Assembly (NCBI GenBank): GCA_039707655.1
Contig: CM077664.1
Location: 202,300,195-202,364,194 of the forward strand
DNA length: 64,000 bases
Direction: 5' to 3'
Source of the DNA: Elymus sibiricus
Lineage: Eukaryota > Streptophyta > Magnoliopsida > Poales > Poaceae
Within the stretch, counting starts at the first letter, position 1. Every line of letters starts with the position of its first letter. Under the pieces are notes generated by a model. That model worked only from the letters and a program-made list of their open reading frames with translations, was not told the DNA's origin and ran no database searches. Made by a program: the position numbers and the translations under genes. Shown here one piece after another: positions 1 through 10,034 of the stretch.

Positions 1-305
1 CGCTGAAAGGTTAGCATAATAATAACAGGATATATCTTATTTTCACCAAGATAAGCATATTTCAATGTATCAGGCAATTGTTTCAATTCAAATACAGGGT
101 CACCCTTAGGTGGAGGAGGGCCTCCAAGAGTTTCAACAGGCAAATTGTGTTTAAGGATAGGTGGTTGATCAAAGAACATCTTATCTATTTCATTTCTTTC
201 ATTCATATGCATATCGTTTTCATGGTCTAGCAATTATTGTTCTAATGGATCAGTAGGAGGTACGGCAATAGAAGCAAGACCAATAATTTCATCTTTACTA
301 GGCAA

Positions 306-902
306 TTATTTATCATGAGGTTGTCTACGAAACTTGGAGAAATTAAACTCATGAGACATACCACCAAAATCAACACTAACAATTTCTTTAGCGTAATCAA
401 TCTTGGCATTAACAGTGTTCAAGAAAGGTCTACCAAATATAATGGGACAAAAATCCTCTTGTGGAGAACCGAGGACTAGAAAATCAGTAGGGTATTTTAT
501 TTTTCCACACAAGACTTCAAGATCTCTAACGATCCCAAGCGGTGTAATTGTATCTCTGTTTGCAAGCTTAATAGTAACATCAATGTCCTCTATTTCAATA
601 GGTGCAATGTCATTCATAATTTCTTGGTATAAGGTAAACGGAATAGCACTCACACTAGCACCCAAATCACATAAGTCATGATAACAATGATCTCCTATTT
701 TAACAAAGACCACAGGCATGCCTACTACAGGTCTGTTTTTATCTTTAGGATCTGGTTTAGCAATTCTAGCTGCTTCATCACAGAGGTAAATAACATGCCC
801 ATCTATATTATCGACCAAGAGATCTTTAACCATAGCAACATTAGGTTCAACGTTAATTTGTTCAGAGGGTCTAGGTGCTCTAATATTACTTTTGTTAACC
901 AC
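306..902 (-). CDS. Retropepsin-like protease ORF of family A Gypsy
   Basis: This 198-residue ORF lies downstream of gag and is separated from it by a stop. The active-site loop reads CDLGAS (about residues 82-87), the DxGAS form usual in plant Gypsy retropepsins. The C-terminal flap-side motif is CPIIFGRPFLNTVNAKID (about residues 152-169). The enzyme would cleave the Gag-Pol polyprotein. The ORF is intact for its length, but no RT or integrase is visible in this window, so it is unclear whether the element is autonomous. It should be read as transposon coding sequence and not as a host gene. The first Met is the only in-frame one near the start; translation in vivo is more likely by readthrough from gag. 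Confidence 0.75.
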   Translation of the reverse strand: MVNKSNIRAPRPSEQINVEPNVAMVKDLLVDNIDGHVIYLCDEAARIAKPDPKDKNRPVVGMPVVFVKIGDHCYHDLCDLGASVSAIPFTLYQEIMNDIAPIEIEDIDVTIKLANRDTITPLGIVRDLEVLCGKIKYPTDFLVLGSPQEDFCPIIFGRPFLNTVNAKIDYAKEIVSVDFGGMSHEFNFSKFRRQPHDK

Positions 903-923
903 AGTTGAAACTTTAGCATGTTC

Positions 924-1838
924 CTAATTCCTAACAGGAAAAGGTGGTTTCTCAATATAAGCAGTAGGCACAACTGGATCAACATGGTAAACAATTGTTT
1001 CTTCTTTAACACTAACGGGTTCCTCAATCTTTTCTTTAACAGGGGGATGATATTTAAACCACTTCTCCTTAGGGAGATCAACATGAGTAGCAAATGATTC
1101 ACAAAAGGAAACTACTATCTCAGAGTCAAGTCCATATTTAGTGCTAAACTTACGAAAAGCATCGGTATCCATAAAAGATTTAACACAATCAAACTCAAGT
1201 ATTATACCTGACTCATTACCGTTGTCGGGTTCCCATCTAAATTCAATAGTTTTCTTCATAAAGGAGCCAGTCGAAGAAGAATCGAGCATGGTTTGATCAT
1301 CATGAGAAAGCCGAGCATAAAAATTCTGTAAGATAATTTCTCTTGAGAGCTCATGGTTGGGGCATGTGTACATCATGTACTTAAGCCTCCCCCAAGCTTG
1401 AGCGATGCTTTCGCCTTCACGAGGCCAAAAATTATATATATAATTCCGATCACGATGAACCAAATGCATAGGATAAAAATTTTGGTGGAATTCCACTTTC
1501 AATCGGTTCCAGTCCCATGTATCAGTATCATCACATAGCCTATACCATGTCAATGCCTTTCCCTCCAAAGATAAAGGGAATACTTTCTTCTTAACTCCAT
1601 CTCCGGATAAACCTACAAGCTTAAACAATCCACAAATTTCATCCACATAGATCAAGTGCATATCAGGATGTACCGTTCCATCTTCTGCATAAAGATTAGC
1701 TAGCAGTTTCTCTATCATACCCGAAGGAATCTCATAATAAATATTTTCAGTAGGTGCAGTAGGTTGAGGAGCAACTATTTGTGCTTCTGGTCGAGGTGAA
1801 GATACCCCGAACAAACCCCTCAAAGGATTACTTTCCAT
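924..1838 (-). CDS. Gag polyprotein of family A Gypsy
   Basis: This is an intact ORF of 304 residues that starts 77 bp inside the primer-binding site. Residues 40-200 fit the retrotransposon gag (capsid-like) domain: LSLEGKALTWYRLC, W-x-R-L-K-V-E-F, then GESIAQAWGRLKYMMYTCPNH and LQNFYARL. No zinc knuckle is visible. The product would form cytoplasmic virus-like particles that package element RNA. The ORF is uninterrupted, unlike the copy at 3575-4234, which supports this being the younger of the two copies. Confidence 0.8.
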   Translation of the reverse strand: MESNPLRGLFGVSSPRPEAQIVAPQPTAPTENIYYEIPSGMIEKLLANLYAEDGTVHPDMHLIYVDEICGLFKLVGLSGDGVKKKVFPLSLEGKALTWYRLCDDTDTWDWNRLKVEFHQNFYPMHLVHRDRNYIYNFWPREGESIAQAWGRLKYMMYTCPNHELSREIILQNFYARLSHDDQTMLDSSSTGSFMKKTIEFRWEPDNGNESGIILEFDCVKSFMDTDAFRKFSTKYGLDSEIVVSFCESFATHVDLPKEKWFKYHPPVKEKIEEPVSVKEETIVYHVDPVVPTAYIEKPPFPVRN

Positions 1839-1915
1839 AGAGACAAGTAACAGTAAATTTCAGCACGTAATATAAATGTTTCCTTACCAAATTCCACTCA
1901 CCAAAGGCGCTTCAC

Positions 1916-1933
1916 TCCCCGGCAATGGCGCCA
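1916..1933 (-). promoter_or_regulatory. tRNA-Asp primer-binding site, family A copy 1
   Basis: The minus strand reads TGGCGCCATTGCCGGGGA, which pairs with the 3' end of plant tRNA-Asp with one mismatch. It sits 11 nt inside the LTR edge at 1945 and fixes both the orientation of the element and which LTR is the 5' one. Confidence 0.85.
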
Positions 1934-1944
1934 GAAAAGAGTCT

Positions 1945-3463
1945 TGATGACCCACAAGTATAGGGGATCAATTGTAGTCCTTTCGATAAGTAAGAGTGTC
2001 GAACCCAACGAGGAGCAGAAGGAAATGACAAGCGGTTTTCAGCAAGGTATTTTCTGCAAGCACTAAAATTATAGGTAACGAGTAGTTTGATAGCAAGATA
2101 ATTTGTAACAAGTGACAAGTAGCAATAGTAACAAAGAGTGCAGCAAGGTGTCCCAATCCTTTTTATAGCAAAGGACAAGCCGGAACGATCTCTTATAATA
2201 AGCAAAGTGTTCTCGAGGACACATGGGAATTTCATCTAGTCACTTTCATCATGTCGGTTTGATTCGTGTTCGCTACTTTGATAATTTGATACGTGGGTGG
2301 ACCAGTGCTTGGGTGCTGTTTTTACTTGAACAAGCCTCCCACTTATGATTACCCCCTCTCGCAAGCATCCGCAACTACGAAAGAAGAATTAAGATAACTC
2401 TAACCATAGCATTAAACATATGGATCCAAATCAGCCCCTTACGGAATAGCGCATAAACTAGGGTTTAAGCTTCTGTCACTCTAGCAACCCATCATCTAAT
2501 TACTACTCCACAATGCATTCCCTTAGGCCCAAAGATGGTGAAGTGTCATCTAGTCGACGTTCACATGACACCACTAAGAGAATCAACAACATACATATCA
2601 TCAAAATATCGAACGAATACCAAATTCACATGATTACTTATGACAAGACTTCTCCCATGTCCTCAAGAACAAAAGTAACTACTCACAAATCATCTTCATG
2701 TCCAAGATCAGAGGGGTATTAAATAGCATATTAGATCTGAACATATAATCTTCCACCAAATAAACCAACTAGCATCAACTACAAGATGTAATTAACACTA
2801 CTAGCAACGCACAGGTACCAATCTGAGGTTTTGAGACAAAGATTGAATACAAGAGATGAACTAGGGTTTGAGATGAGATGGTGTTGTTGAAGATGTTTAT
2901 GAAGATTGGTCCTCCCACGATGAGAGAATCGTTGGTGATGATGATGGCTCCGATTTCCCCCTCCCGGAGGGAAGTATCCCCGGCATAATCGCTCCGCCGG
3001 AGAGCAAAAGTGCTCCTGCCCAAGTTTCGCCTCGAGACGGTGGCGCACCGTCCCAAAAGTCTTCTCCTTATTTTTTCTAGGGCAAATGGGCTTATATACC
3101 AGAAAATGGGCACCGGAGGTTGGCCAGGGGCCCCACGAGCCACCAGGGCGCGCCTGGGGGGGGGGTGACGCGCCTTGGTGCCTCGTGGGCACCTGGGTGG
3201 CCCCCTCTGGTACTTCTTGCTTCCAGTATTTTTTATTTATTCCAAAATAAATCTCCGTGAAATTTCAGCTCATTTGGAGATGTGCAGAATAGGTATCTCT
3301 GACATAGCTTTTTCAGGTCCAGAATTCCAGCTGCCGGCAATCTCCTTGTGTAAATCTTGCATATTAAGAGAGAAAAGGCATTAGAATTGCTCCACAAAGT
3401 GCTATATTGATTAAAAACACTAGAAATAACAGTAGTAAAACATGATGCAAAATGGACGTATCA
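1945..3463 (-). repeat. 5' LTR of family A Gypsy, copy 1 (1519 bp)
   Basis: The LTR starts TGATACGTCC and ends GTCATCA on the minus strand (TG...CA). It is nearly colinear with the LTR at 4326-5849 and differs by scattered substitutions and a few short indels. Near the 5' third it carries a GC-rich stem-loop around 3132-3190 (arms CCACGAGCCACCAGGG and CTTGGTGCCTCGTGG) that recurs in other LTR families here. Short ORFs inside it are chance. Confidence 0.85.
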
Positions 3464-3574
3464 CCTATCTATTTCATTTCTTTCATTCATATGCATATCA
3501 TTTTCATGGTCTAGCAAATATTGTTCTAACGTATCAGTAGGAGGTACGGCAATAGAAGCAAGACCAATAATTTC

Positions 3575-4234
3575 TTATTTACTAGGCAATTCTTTATCAT
3601 GAGGTTGTCTATGAAACTTGGAGAAATTAAACTCATGAGACATACCACCAAAATTAACACTAGCAGTTTCTTTAGCGCAATCAATCTTGGCATGAAAAGT
3701 ATTCAAGAAGGGTCTACCAAATATAATGGGACCATGATTGGGGCATGTGTACATCATGTACTTAAGCCTCCCCCAAGCTTGAGCGATGCTTTCTCCTTCA
3801 CGAGGTCAAAAATTATATATATAATTCCGATCACGATGAACCAAATGCATAGGATAAAATTTCTAGTGGAATTCCACTTTCAATTGGTTCCAGTCCCATG
3901 TATCAGTATCATCACATAGCCTATACCATGTCAATGCCTTTCCCTCCAAAGATAAAGGGAATACTTTCTTCTTAACTCCATCTCCGGATAAACCTACAAG
4001 CTTAAACAATCCACAAATTTCATCCACATAGATCAAGTGCATATCAGGATGTATTGTTCCATCTCCTGCATAAGGATTAGCTAGCAGTTTCTCTATCATA
4101 CCCGAAGGAATCTCATAACAATTTTTTTCAGTAGGTGCAATAGGTGAAGGGGCAACTATTTGTGCTTCCGGTCGAGGTGAAGATACCCCGAACAAACCCC
4201 TCAAAGGATTACTTTCCATAGTGACAAGTGACAA
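3575..4234 (-). pseudogene. Deleted gag-protease remnant of family A
   Basis: The gag N-terminus (4234 to about 3863) matches the first ~120 residues of the gag at 924-1838. After a frame change, the sequence follows gag to a point near 3735 and then jumps to the protease C-terminus (GPIIFGRPFLNTFHAKID). Compared with copy 1, about 900 bp are missing, joining what corresponds to positions near 452 and 1350. The junction lies at about 3730-3737. The locus cannot make functional Gag or protease. Confidence 0.75.
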
Positions 4235-4296
4235 TAAATTTCAGCACGTAATATAAATGTTTCCTTACCAAATTCCACTCACCAAAGGCGCTTCAA

Positions 4297-4314
4297 TCCC
4301 CGGCAACGGCGCCA
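4297..4314 (-). promoter_or_regulatory. tRNA-Asp primer-binding site, family A copy 2
   Basis: The minus strand reads TGGCGCCGTTGCCGGGGA, a perfect complement of the tRNA-Asp 3' end as I know it. It lies 11 nt from the LTR edge, the same spacing as in copy 1. Confidence 0.85.
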
Positions 4315-4325
4315 GAAAAGAGTCT

Positions 4326-5849
4326 TGATGACCCACAAGTATATGGGATCAATCGTAGTCCTTTCGATAAGTAAGAGTGTCAAACCCAACGAGGAGCTGA
4401 AGGAAATGACAAGCGGTTTTCAGCAAGGTATTTTCTGCAAGCACTGAAATTATCGGTAACGAGTAGTTTGATAGCAAGATAATTTGTAATAAGTGACAAG
4501 TAGCAATAGTAACAAAGAGTGCAGCAAGCTGGCCCAGTCCTTTTTGTAGAAAAGGACAAGCATGAACGATCTCTTATAATAAGCAAAGCGTTCTCGAGGA
4601 CACATGGGAATTTCATCTAGTCACTTTCATCATGTTGGTTTGATTCGCGTTCGCTACTTTGATAATTTGATATGTGGGTGGACCGGTGCTTGGGTGTTGT
4701 TCTTACTTGAACAAGCCTCCCACTTATGATTACCCCTCTTGCAAGCATCCACAACTACGAAAGAAGAATTAAGATAAATCTAACCATAGTATTAAACATA
4801 TGGATCCAAATCAGCCCCTTACGGAATAGCGCATATACTATGGTTTAAGCTTCTGTCACTCTAGCAACCCATCATCTAATTACTACTCCACAATGCATTC
4901 CCTTAGGCCCAAAGATGGTGAAGTGTCATGTAGTCGACGTTCACATAACACCACTAAGAGAATCAACAACATACATATCATCAAAATATCGAACGAATAC
5001 CAAATTCACATGATTACTTATGACAAGACTTCTCCCATGTCCTCAAGAACAAAAGTAACTACTCACAAACCATATTCATGTTCAAGATTAGAGGGGTATT
5101 GAATAGCGTATTGGATCTGAACATATAATCTTCCACCAAATAAACCAACTAGCATCAACTACTAGATGTAATCAACACTACTAGCAACCCACAGGTACCA
5201 ATCTGAGGTTTTGAGACAAAGATTGAATACAAGAGATGAACTAGGGTTTGAGATGAGATGGTGCTGTTGAAGATGTTGATGAAGATTGGTCCTTCCATGA
5301 TGAGAGGATCGTTGGTGATGATGATGGCTCCGATTTCCCCCTCCCGGAGGGAAGTATCCCCGGCGGAATCGCTCCATCGGAGAGCAAAAGTGCTCCTGCC
5401 CAAGTTCCGCCTCGAGACGGTGGCGCACCATCCCAAAAGTCTTCTCCTTATTTTTTCTAGGGAAAATGGGCTTATATACCAGAAAATGGGCACCGGAGGC
5501 TGGCCAAGGGCCCCACAAGCCACCAGGGCACGCCTGGGGGGAGGAGGGTGGCGCGCCCTGGTGCCTCGTGGGCACCTGGATGGCCCCCTCTGGTACTTCT
5601 TTCTTCCAATATTTTTTATTTGCTCCAAAATAAATCTTCGTGAAATTTCAGCTCATTTGGAGATGTGCAGAATAGGTATCTCTGACATAGCTTTTTCAGG
5701 TCCAGAATTCCAGTTGCCGGCAATCTCCCTCCTTGTGTAAATCTTGCATATTAAGAGAGAAAAGCATTAGAATTGCTCCACAAAGTGTTATATTGATTAA
5801 AAACACTATAAATAATAGTAGGAAAACATGATGCAAAATGGACGTATCA
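4326..5849 (-). repeat. 5' LTR of family A Gypsy, copy 2 (1524 bp)
   Basis: This LTR is TG...CA bounded on the minus strand and begins TGATACGTCC. It is nearly identical to the LTR at 1945-3463. The GC-rich hairpin module lies at about 5510-5572. The right edge abuts Tat-element gag at 5850. Confidence 0.85.
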
Positions 5850-6130
5850 CGCATCATTGGGCTTGCCAGGTGGCGGAAGTTATACATAGCTCAGATAGCA
5901 TCTCGGCTGCGCAAGCAGTACTTGTTCTGGAGCGAACATGCAAGTTTCAGCCCCTGGTCCAGAAGTTAGGGCGACTCAAGCGAAAGGTCCAAGACATGGG
6001 TGACCTCATGGATGTCTTAACCCTGTATGCGGAGTCAGATAATACCAAGGATCCGCTATCGGACGAGGAGAAATCCGATAAGGGCAAGAAAACCGGCGGA
6101 AAAGGTCAGCAGCAAAACATTGGCAACTAG
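5850..6130 (+). pseudogene. Gag C-terminal fragment of the Tat element
   Basis: The frame runs from the LTR edge and reads WACQVAEVIHSSDSISAAQA, then a charged coiled-coil-like stretch (LGRLKRKVQDMGDLMDVL) and a Lys-rich tail, ending at TAG (6128-6130). The N-terminal capsid part lies beyond the nested Gypsy on the left. Just after the stop the frame can be followed a little further before the deletion that joins gag to the RT tail. This is a non-functional remnant. Confidence 0.6.
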
Positions 6131-6183
6131 CAGAACAACAGCGGTGGTAAACGCAAAAGTTATGACTCTGGCTAAGCCGGCCA

Positions 6184-6842
6184 ATCTAAATGTCGTGCAG
6201 AAGCTGACTGGGTGGGTTGCGGCGCTGAGCCAGTTCATAAGCCGGCTCGGAGAGAAGGCAATTCCGTTGTATCAATTGCTTAGGAAGTCGGATAACCTCG
6301 TCTGGAGTGATGCTGCAGATCAGGCTTTTGAGGCCCTCAAGAAGCAGTTGTCTGAGCCGCCTCTCCTTGCTGCCCCTCAAGAGAAGGAACCTATGCTGTT
6401 ATATATTGCTGCTAACAACAAAGCTGTAAGTGTTGCAGTTGTTGTGGAGCGCAAAGAGGAAGGCAAGGAGTATCCAGTCCAGCGCCCTGTGTATTACATC
6501 AGTGAAGTATTAGCAGAATCCAAACAACGATATCCACACTGGCAGAAGTTGGTCTATGGAGTATTCATGGCTAGTCGCAAGCTGAAGCATTACTTCCATG
6601 AGCACCCAATCACTGTGATCAGTTCAACAGCTCTGGGGGACATCATCCAGAACCGGGAAGCCACAGGCCGGGTTGCTAAGTGGGCCATTGAGCTCGGTCC
6701 GCATCATCTCAAATATGTGCCCCGCACAGCAATCAAATCTCAAGCGTTGGTGGATTTCATTAATGATTGGACAGAGTTACAGGCTCCCGAAGAGAAGCCC
6801 GACACAACATACTGGTCCATACACTTTGACGACTCAAGGTAG
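6184..6842 (+). pseudogene. RT C-terminus and first RNase H-like domain of the Tat element
   Basis: The RT thumb/connection motifs are visible (LSQFISRLGEKAIPLYQLL, FEALKKQLSEPPLLAAP), then a degenerate RNase H-like domain (LLYIAANNKAVSVAVVVER, RYPHWQKLVYGV, LKHYFHEHPITV). The YxDD catalytic centre and all upstream RT are missing through deletion. The frame stops with TAG at 6840-6842, immediately before the second RNase H, where the ancestral polyprotein was continuous. In the parent element this segment would convert RNA to cDNA and degrade the RNA strand. Confidence 0.8.
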
Positions 6843-7586
6843 CTCGAAGGCTCGGGGGCTGGAGTTGTGATCACTTCCCCACGAGGAGATAAGTTCTGTT
6901 ATGTTTTAAGACTTATGTTCCCCTATACTAACAACGCAGCAGAATATGAGGCTTTGCTTCATGGACTTCAGATGGCCAAGGAGATGAACTTGAGCCGGGT
7001 CAGGTGTTTGGGCGACTCAGATTTGGTGGCCCAACAGGTTTCTGGTACATGGGATTCCAAGGATCCCCTTATGGCGGCTTATCGGCACGCGGTCACCAAC
7101 ATTGCTGGGCACTTCAAGGGTTATCAAGTTGATCATATTGATTGCCGGCAGAATGAGGCGGCAGATGCACTCTCTCGTTTGGATTCTCAGCGCAAGCCAG
7201 TGCCACCCAATGTTTTCCTGGACGTTTTGCACAACCCACCTGTTAAGTTACCAACAGAGGAGGACTTGGTTGTTCCTGACCCGGAGGCGGCTCTAGTGGC
7301 TGTTGTCCATGCTATACCTGATTGGACAGTCCCCTACTTGGCTTATATAGGCCGGGGAGAACTTCCAACAGAGGAAATCCTTGCTCGACAGATCGTCAGA
7401 CGATCCAAGTCTATGACTATCATCAATGGTGAGTTGCACCGACGAAGCGTCACTGGTGTTTTTCAGCATTGTGTTTCGCCTGAAGAAGGCCATGTAATTC
7501 TCAATGAGATTCATTCTGGTGACTGTGGTCACCATGCCGGTTCCAGATCACTAGTCGCAAAAGCTTTCCGGCACGGTTTTTACTAG
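6843..7586 (+). pseudogene. Second (archaeal-type) RNase H and integrase zinc-finger region
   Basis: The RNase H residues appear in order: HFDDS just before the stop at 6840, NNAAEYEALLHGLQMAKE, RCLGDSDLVAQQV and CRQNEAADALSRL. These supply the Asp, Glu, Asp, Asp set of the RVT_3-type fold. This additional domain separates Tat/Ogre elements from other Gypsy lineages. The region ends in the integrase HHCC zinc-binding segment (EIHSGDCGHHAGSRSL) and is broken by TAG at 7584-7586, at a position where Trp is usual in the family. Confidence 0.8.
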
Positions 7587-8470
7587 CTCACAGCTCACGC
7601 CGATGCGGAAGATATTGTGCGCAAATGCGATGGTTGCCAGAAGTATGCTCGCCAGGCTCATGTGCCGGCTCAAGAATTAAGGATGATACCGATAACTTGG
7701 CCTTTTGCAGTCTGGGGGCTTGACATGGTTGGACTCTTCAAGCATTCTAAGAACAAGCATACACACCTATTGGTGGCTGTGGATAAATTTACCAAGTGGG
7801 TAGAAGCGGAACCGGTCAGCCGTTGTGACGCTGCTACAACCGTCAAGTTTCTGAAAAAGTTGATATTTCGTTTTGGCTATCCGCACAGTATCATCACAGA
7901 CAATGGCACCAATCTTTCCAAGGGAGTCATGAAGCAGTTCTGTCAACAGGAGCATATCCGGCTTGATTTAACATCGGTTGCGCATCCTCAGTCCAATGGG
8001 CAGGCAGAAAGAGCTAATCAGGAATTACTGCATGGTATCAAACCCCGGCTCATGGTGCCTTTGCAACGCACGCTGGGTTGCTGGGAAGAAGAATTACCCG
8101 CGGTGCTTTGGAGCATACGGACTACTCCCAATAGGTCAACAGGCTATACGCCGTTTTTCCTGGTCTATGGTGCAAAAGCTGTACTTCCAAGCGATATTCG
8201 TCATGACTCCCCTCGAGTGGCAGCTTATGTGGAATCTGATAATGAGCAAGCTCGACAAGACGCTCTTGATGCCCTGGAAAAAGAACGCGAACTTGTCGCG
8301 TCCAGATCAGCAATTTATCAATAGGACCTACGTCGCTATCACAGCCGTAGAGCTCGAAGCCATACTTTTCAGGAAGGTGACTTAGTGCTTTGTCTGATCC
8401 AAGACCAGACAGGCATGCATAAGCTTTCACCACCTTGGGAAGGGCCCTTCGTGGTCAGCAAGAATCTCAA
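7587..8470 (+). pseudogene. Integrase core of the Tat element (interrupted by insertion)
   Basis: The zinc-binding Cys pair (KCDGCQKYA) is followed by the DDE core: Asp in WGLDMVG, Asp in IITDNGTNLS and Glu in SNGQAERANQE, with the expected spacing. VDKFTKWVEAEPV is typical of the lineage. A TAG at 8322-8324 interrupts the C-terminal part. At 8470 the frame is cut by the non-autonomous Gypsy and resumes at 16318 after removal of the insertion and one CTCAA copy. The protein would insert element cDNA into the chromosome; here it is inactive. Confidence 0.85.
8466..8470. other. Target-site duplication CTCAA (left)
   Basis: The sequence CTCAA immediately precedes the LTR at 8471 and is repeated exactly at 16313-16317. 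Removing the element plus one copy restores the integrase reading frame. Confidence 0.9.
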
Positions 8471-10034
8471 TGCTACTTGTGAGCTGCGTTGGTAATTCCC
8501 TGAAGAGGAAGGGAGATGCAGTACATTAGAGATAAGTATTTCCCTCATTTATGAAACCAAGGTTATCAATCCAGTAGGAGAATCACGCAACACCTCGTTA
8601 GCAGCACCTGCACACAAAACAACAAATCCTTGCACCCAACGCAAACAAGGGGTTGTCAATCCCTCGGTGGTTAATTGCAAGATTAAATTGTATGTGATAG
8701 ATAGATAGATTGAACTAAAATATAAAATAACATAAATAAAGTAAAAGTGCAGCAAGGTATTTTTATGGTTTTTAGTATACGATTTAGATAGACCCGGGGG
8801 CCATAGTTTTCACTAGAGGCTTCTCTCATAAAAATAGCATACGGTGGGTAAACAAATTACTGTTGGGCAATTGATAGAAAAGCAAATAATCATGATGATA
8901 TCCAAGGCAATGATCATGTATATAGGCATCACGTCCGAGACAAGTAGACCGACTCCTGCCTGCATCTACTACTATTACTCCACACATCGACCACTATCCA
9001 GCATGCATCTAGTGTATTAAGTCCATAAAGAACGGAGTAACGCCTTAAGCAAGATGACATGATGTAGACAAAGTAAACTCACGCATGAATAAACCCCATC
9101 TTTTTACCCTTAATAGCGACGATACATACGTGTCATGTCCCTTTCTGTCACTAGGATTGAGCACCACAAGATCGAACCCATTACAAAGCACCTCTTCCCA
9201 TGGCAAGATAAATCAATCTAGTTGGCCCAACCAAATCAATAGATCGGAGAAGAAATACGAAGCTATAATAATCATGCATAAAAGAGTTCAGAGAAGACTC
9301 AAATAATATTCATGGATAATCTGATCATAAACTCACAATTCATCGGATCCCAACAAACACACCGCAAAAAGTGATTACATCGGATAGAACTCCTAGAATA
9401 TCGAGGAGAACATTGTATTGAATATCAAAAAGAGAGAAGAAGCCATCTAGCTACAAACTATGGACCCGAAGGTCTTTGGTAAACTACTCACGCATCATCG
9501 GAAGGGCAACAAGGTTGATGTAGAGCCCCTCCGTGATCGATTCCCCCTCCGGCGGAGTACCGGAAAAGGCCTCCAGATGGGATCTCTCGAGAACAGAAGC
9601 TTGCGGCGGTGAAAAAAGTATTTCGTGGACTCCTCTGTTGGTTTCCCGATTTTAGAGAATTTATAGAGGTGGAATTAGGTCAAACGGAGCTGTGTGGGCC
9701 CCACAAGCCACCAGGGCGCGCCACCCCCCTGGGGCGCGCCCTGGTGCCTCGTGGGCTACTGCTTCATCTTCTGGCCCTCTCCCAAAGATTCTAGTACTTG
9801 TTATGTCCAGAAAAAAATCTCCAAAAAGTTTCGTGGCATTTGGACTTTGTTTGGTACTGATATTCTGGAAAACCAAAAACAGGCAAAAAACAGCAACTGG
9901 CACTGGGCACTAAGTTAATAGGTTAGTCCCAAAAAATGATATATAATTGATGTAAATGCATATAAAAACATCCAAGATTGCTAATATAATAGCATGGAAC
10001 AATCAAAAATTATAGATACGTTGGAGACGTATCA
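8471..10034 (-). repeat. 3' LTR of the non-autonomous Gypsy (1564 bp)
   Basis: On the minus strand it starts TGATACGTCTCC and ends CACAAGTAGCA. It is colinear with 14804-16312 but keeps about 55 bp near 9605-9660 that the other LTR lacks; this accounts for the whole length difference. A perfect 14-bp inverted repeat CACCAGGGCGCGCC (9709-9722) / GGCGCGCCCTGGTG (9733-9746) lies inside. A short GATA repeat lies near 8697-8709. Confidence 0.9.

Larger units (their letters stand above)
1..3463 (-). mobile_element. Gypsy LTR retrotransposon, family A, younger copy (runs off the left edge)
   Basis: Read on the minus strand, the order is LTR (3463 to 1945), an 11-nt gap, a tRNA-Asp primer-binding site (1933 to 1916), gag, an aspartic-protease ORF, and then the start of a linker toward pol that continues left of the window. 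The linker (305 to 1) is open except for one TAA. The LTR edge at 3463 cuts directly into internal sequence of an older copy of the same family (3464 onward). The simplest reading is that this copy inserted into the older one. The second LTR and left TSD lie outside the window, so the insertion cannot be proved. The gag plus DLGAS protease layout and tRNA-Asp priming suggest the Athila lineage (inference). I cannot name the family reliably. Confidence 0.8.
3464..5849 (-). mobile_element. Family A Gypsy, older interrupted copy
   Basis: From the right on the minus strand, this copy has an LTR (5849 to 4326), a tRNA-Asp primer-binding site (4314 to 4297), the gag N-terminus, a large internal deletion, a protease C-terminal fragment, and then an abrupt end at 3464 against the LTR of copy 1. 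The sequence after 5849 is gag of a plus-strand Tat element, so this copy was inserted in that element. The matching left TSD is outside the window. Confidence 0.75.
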
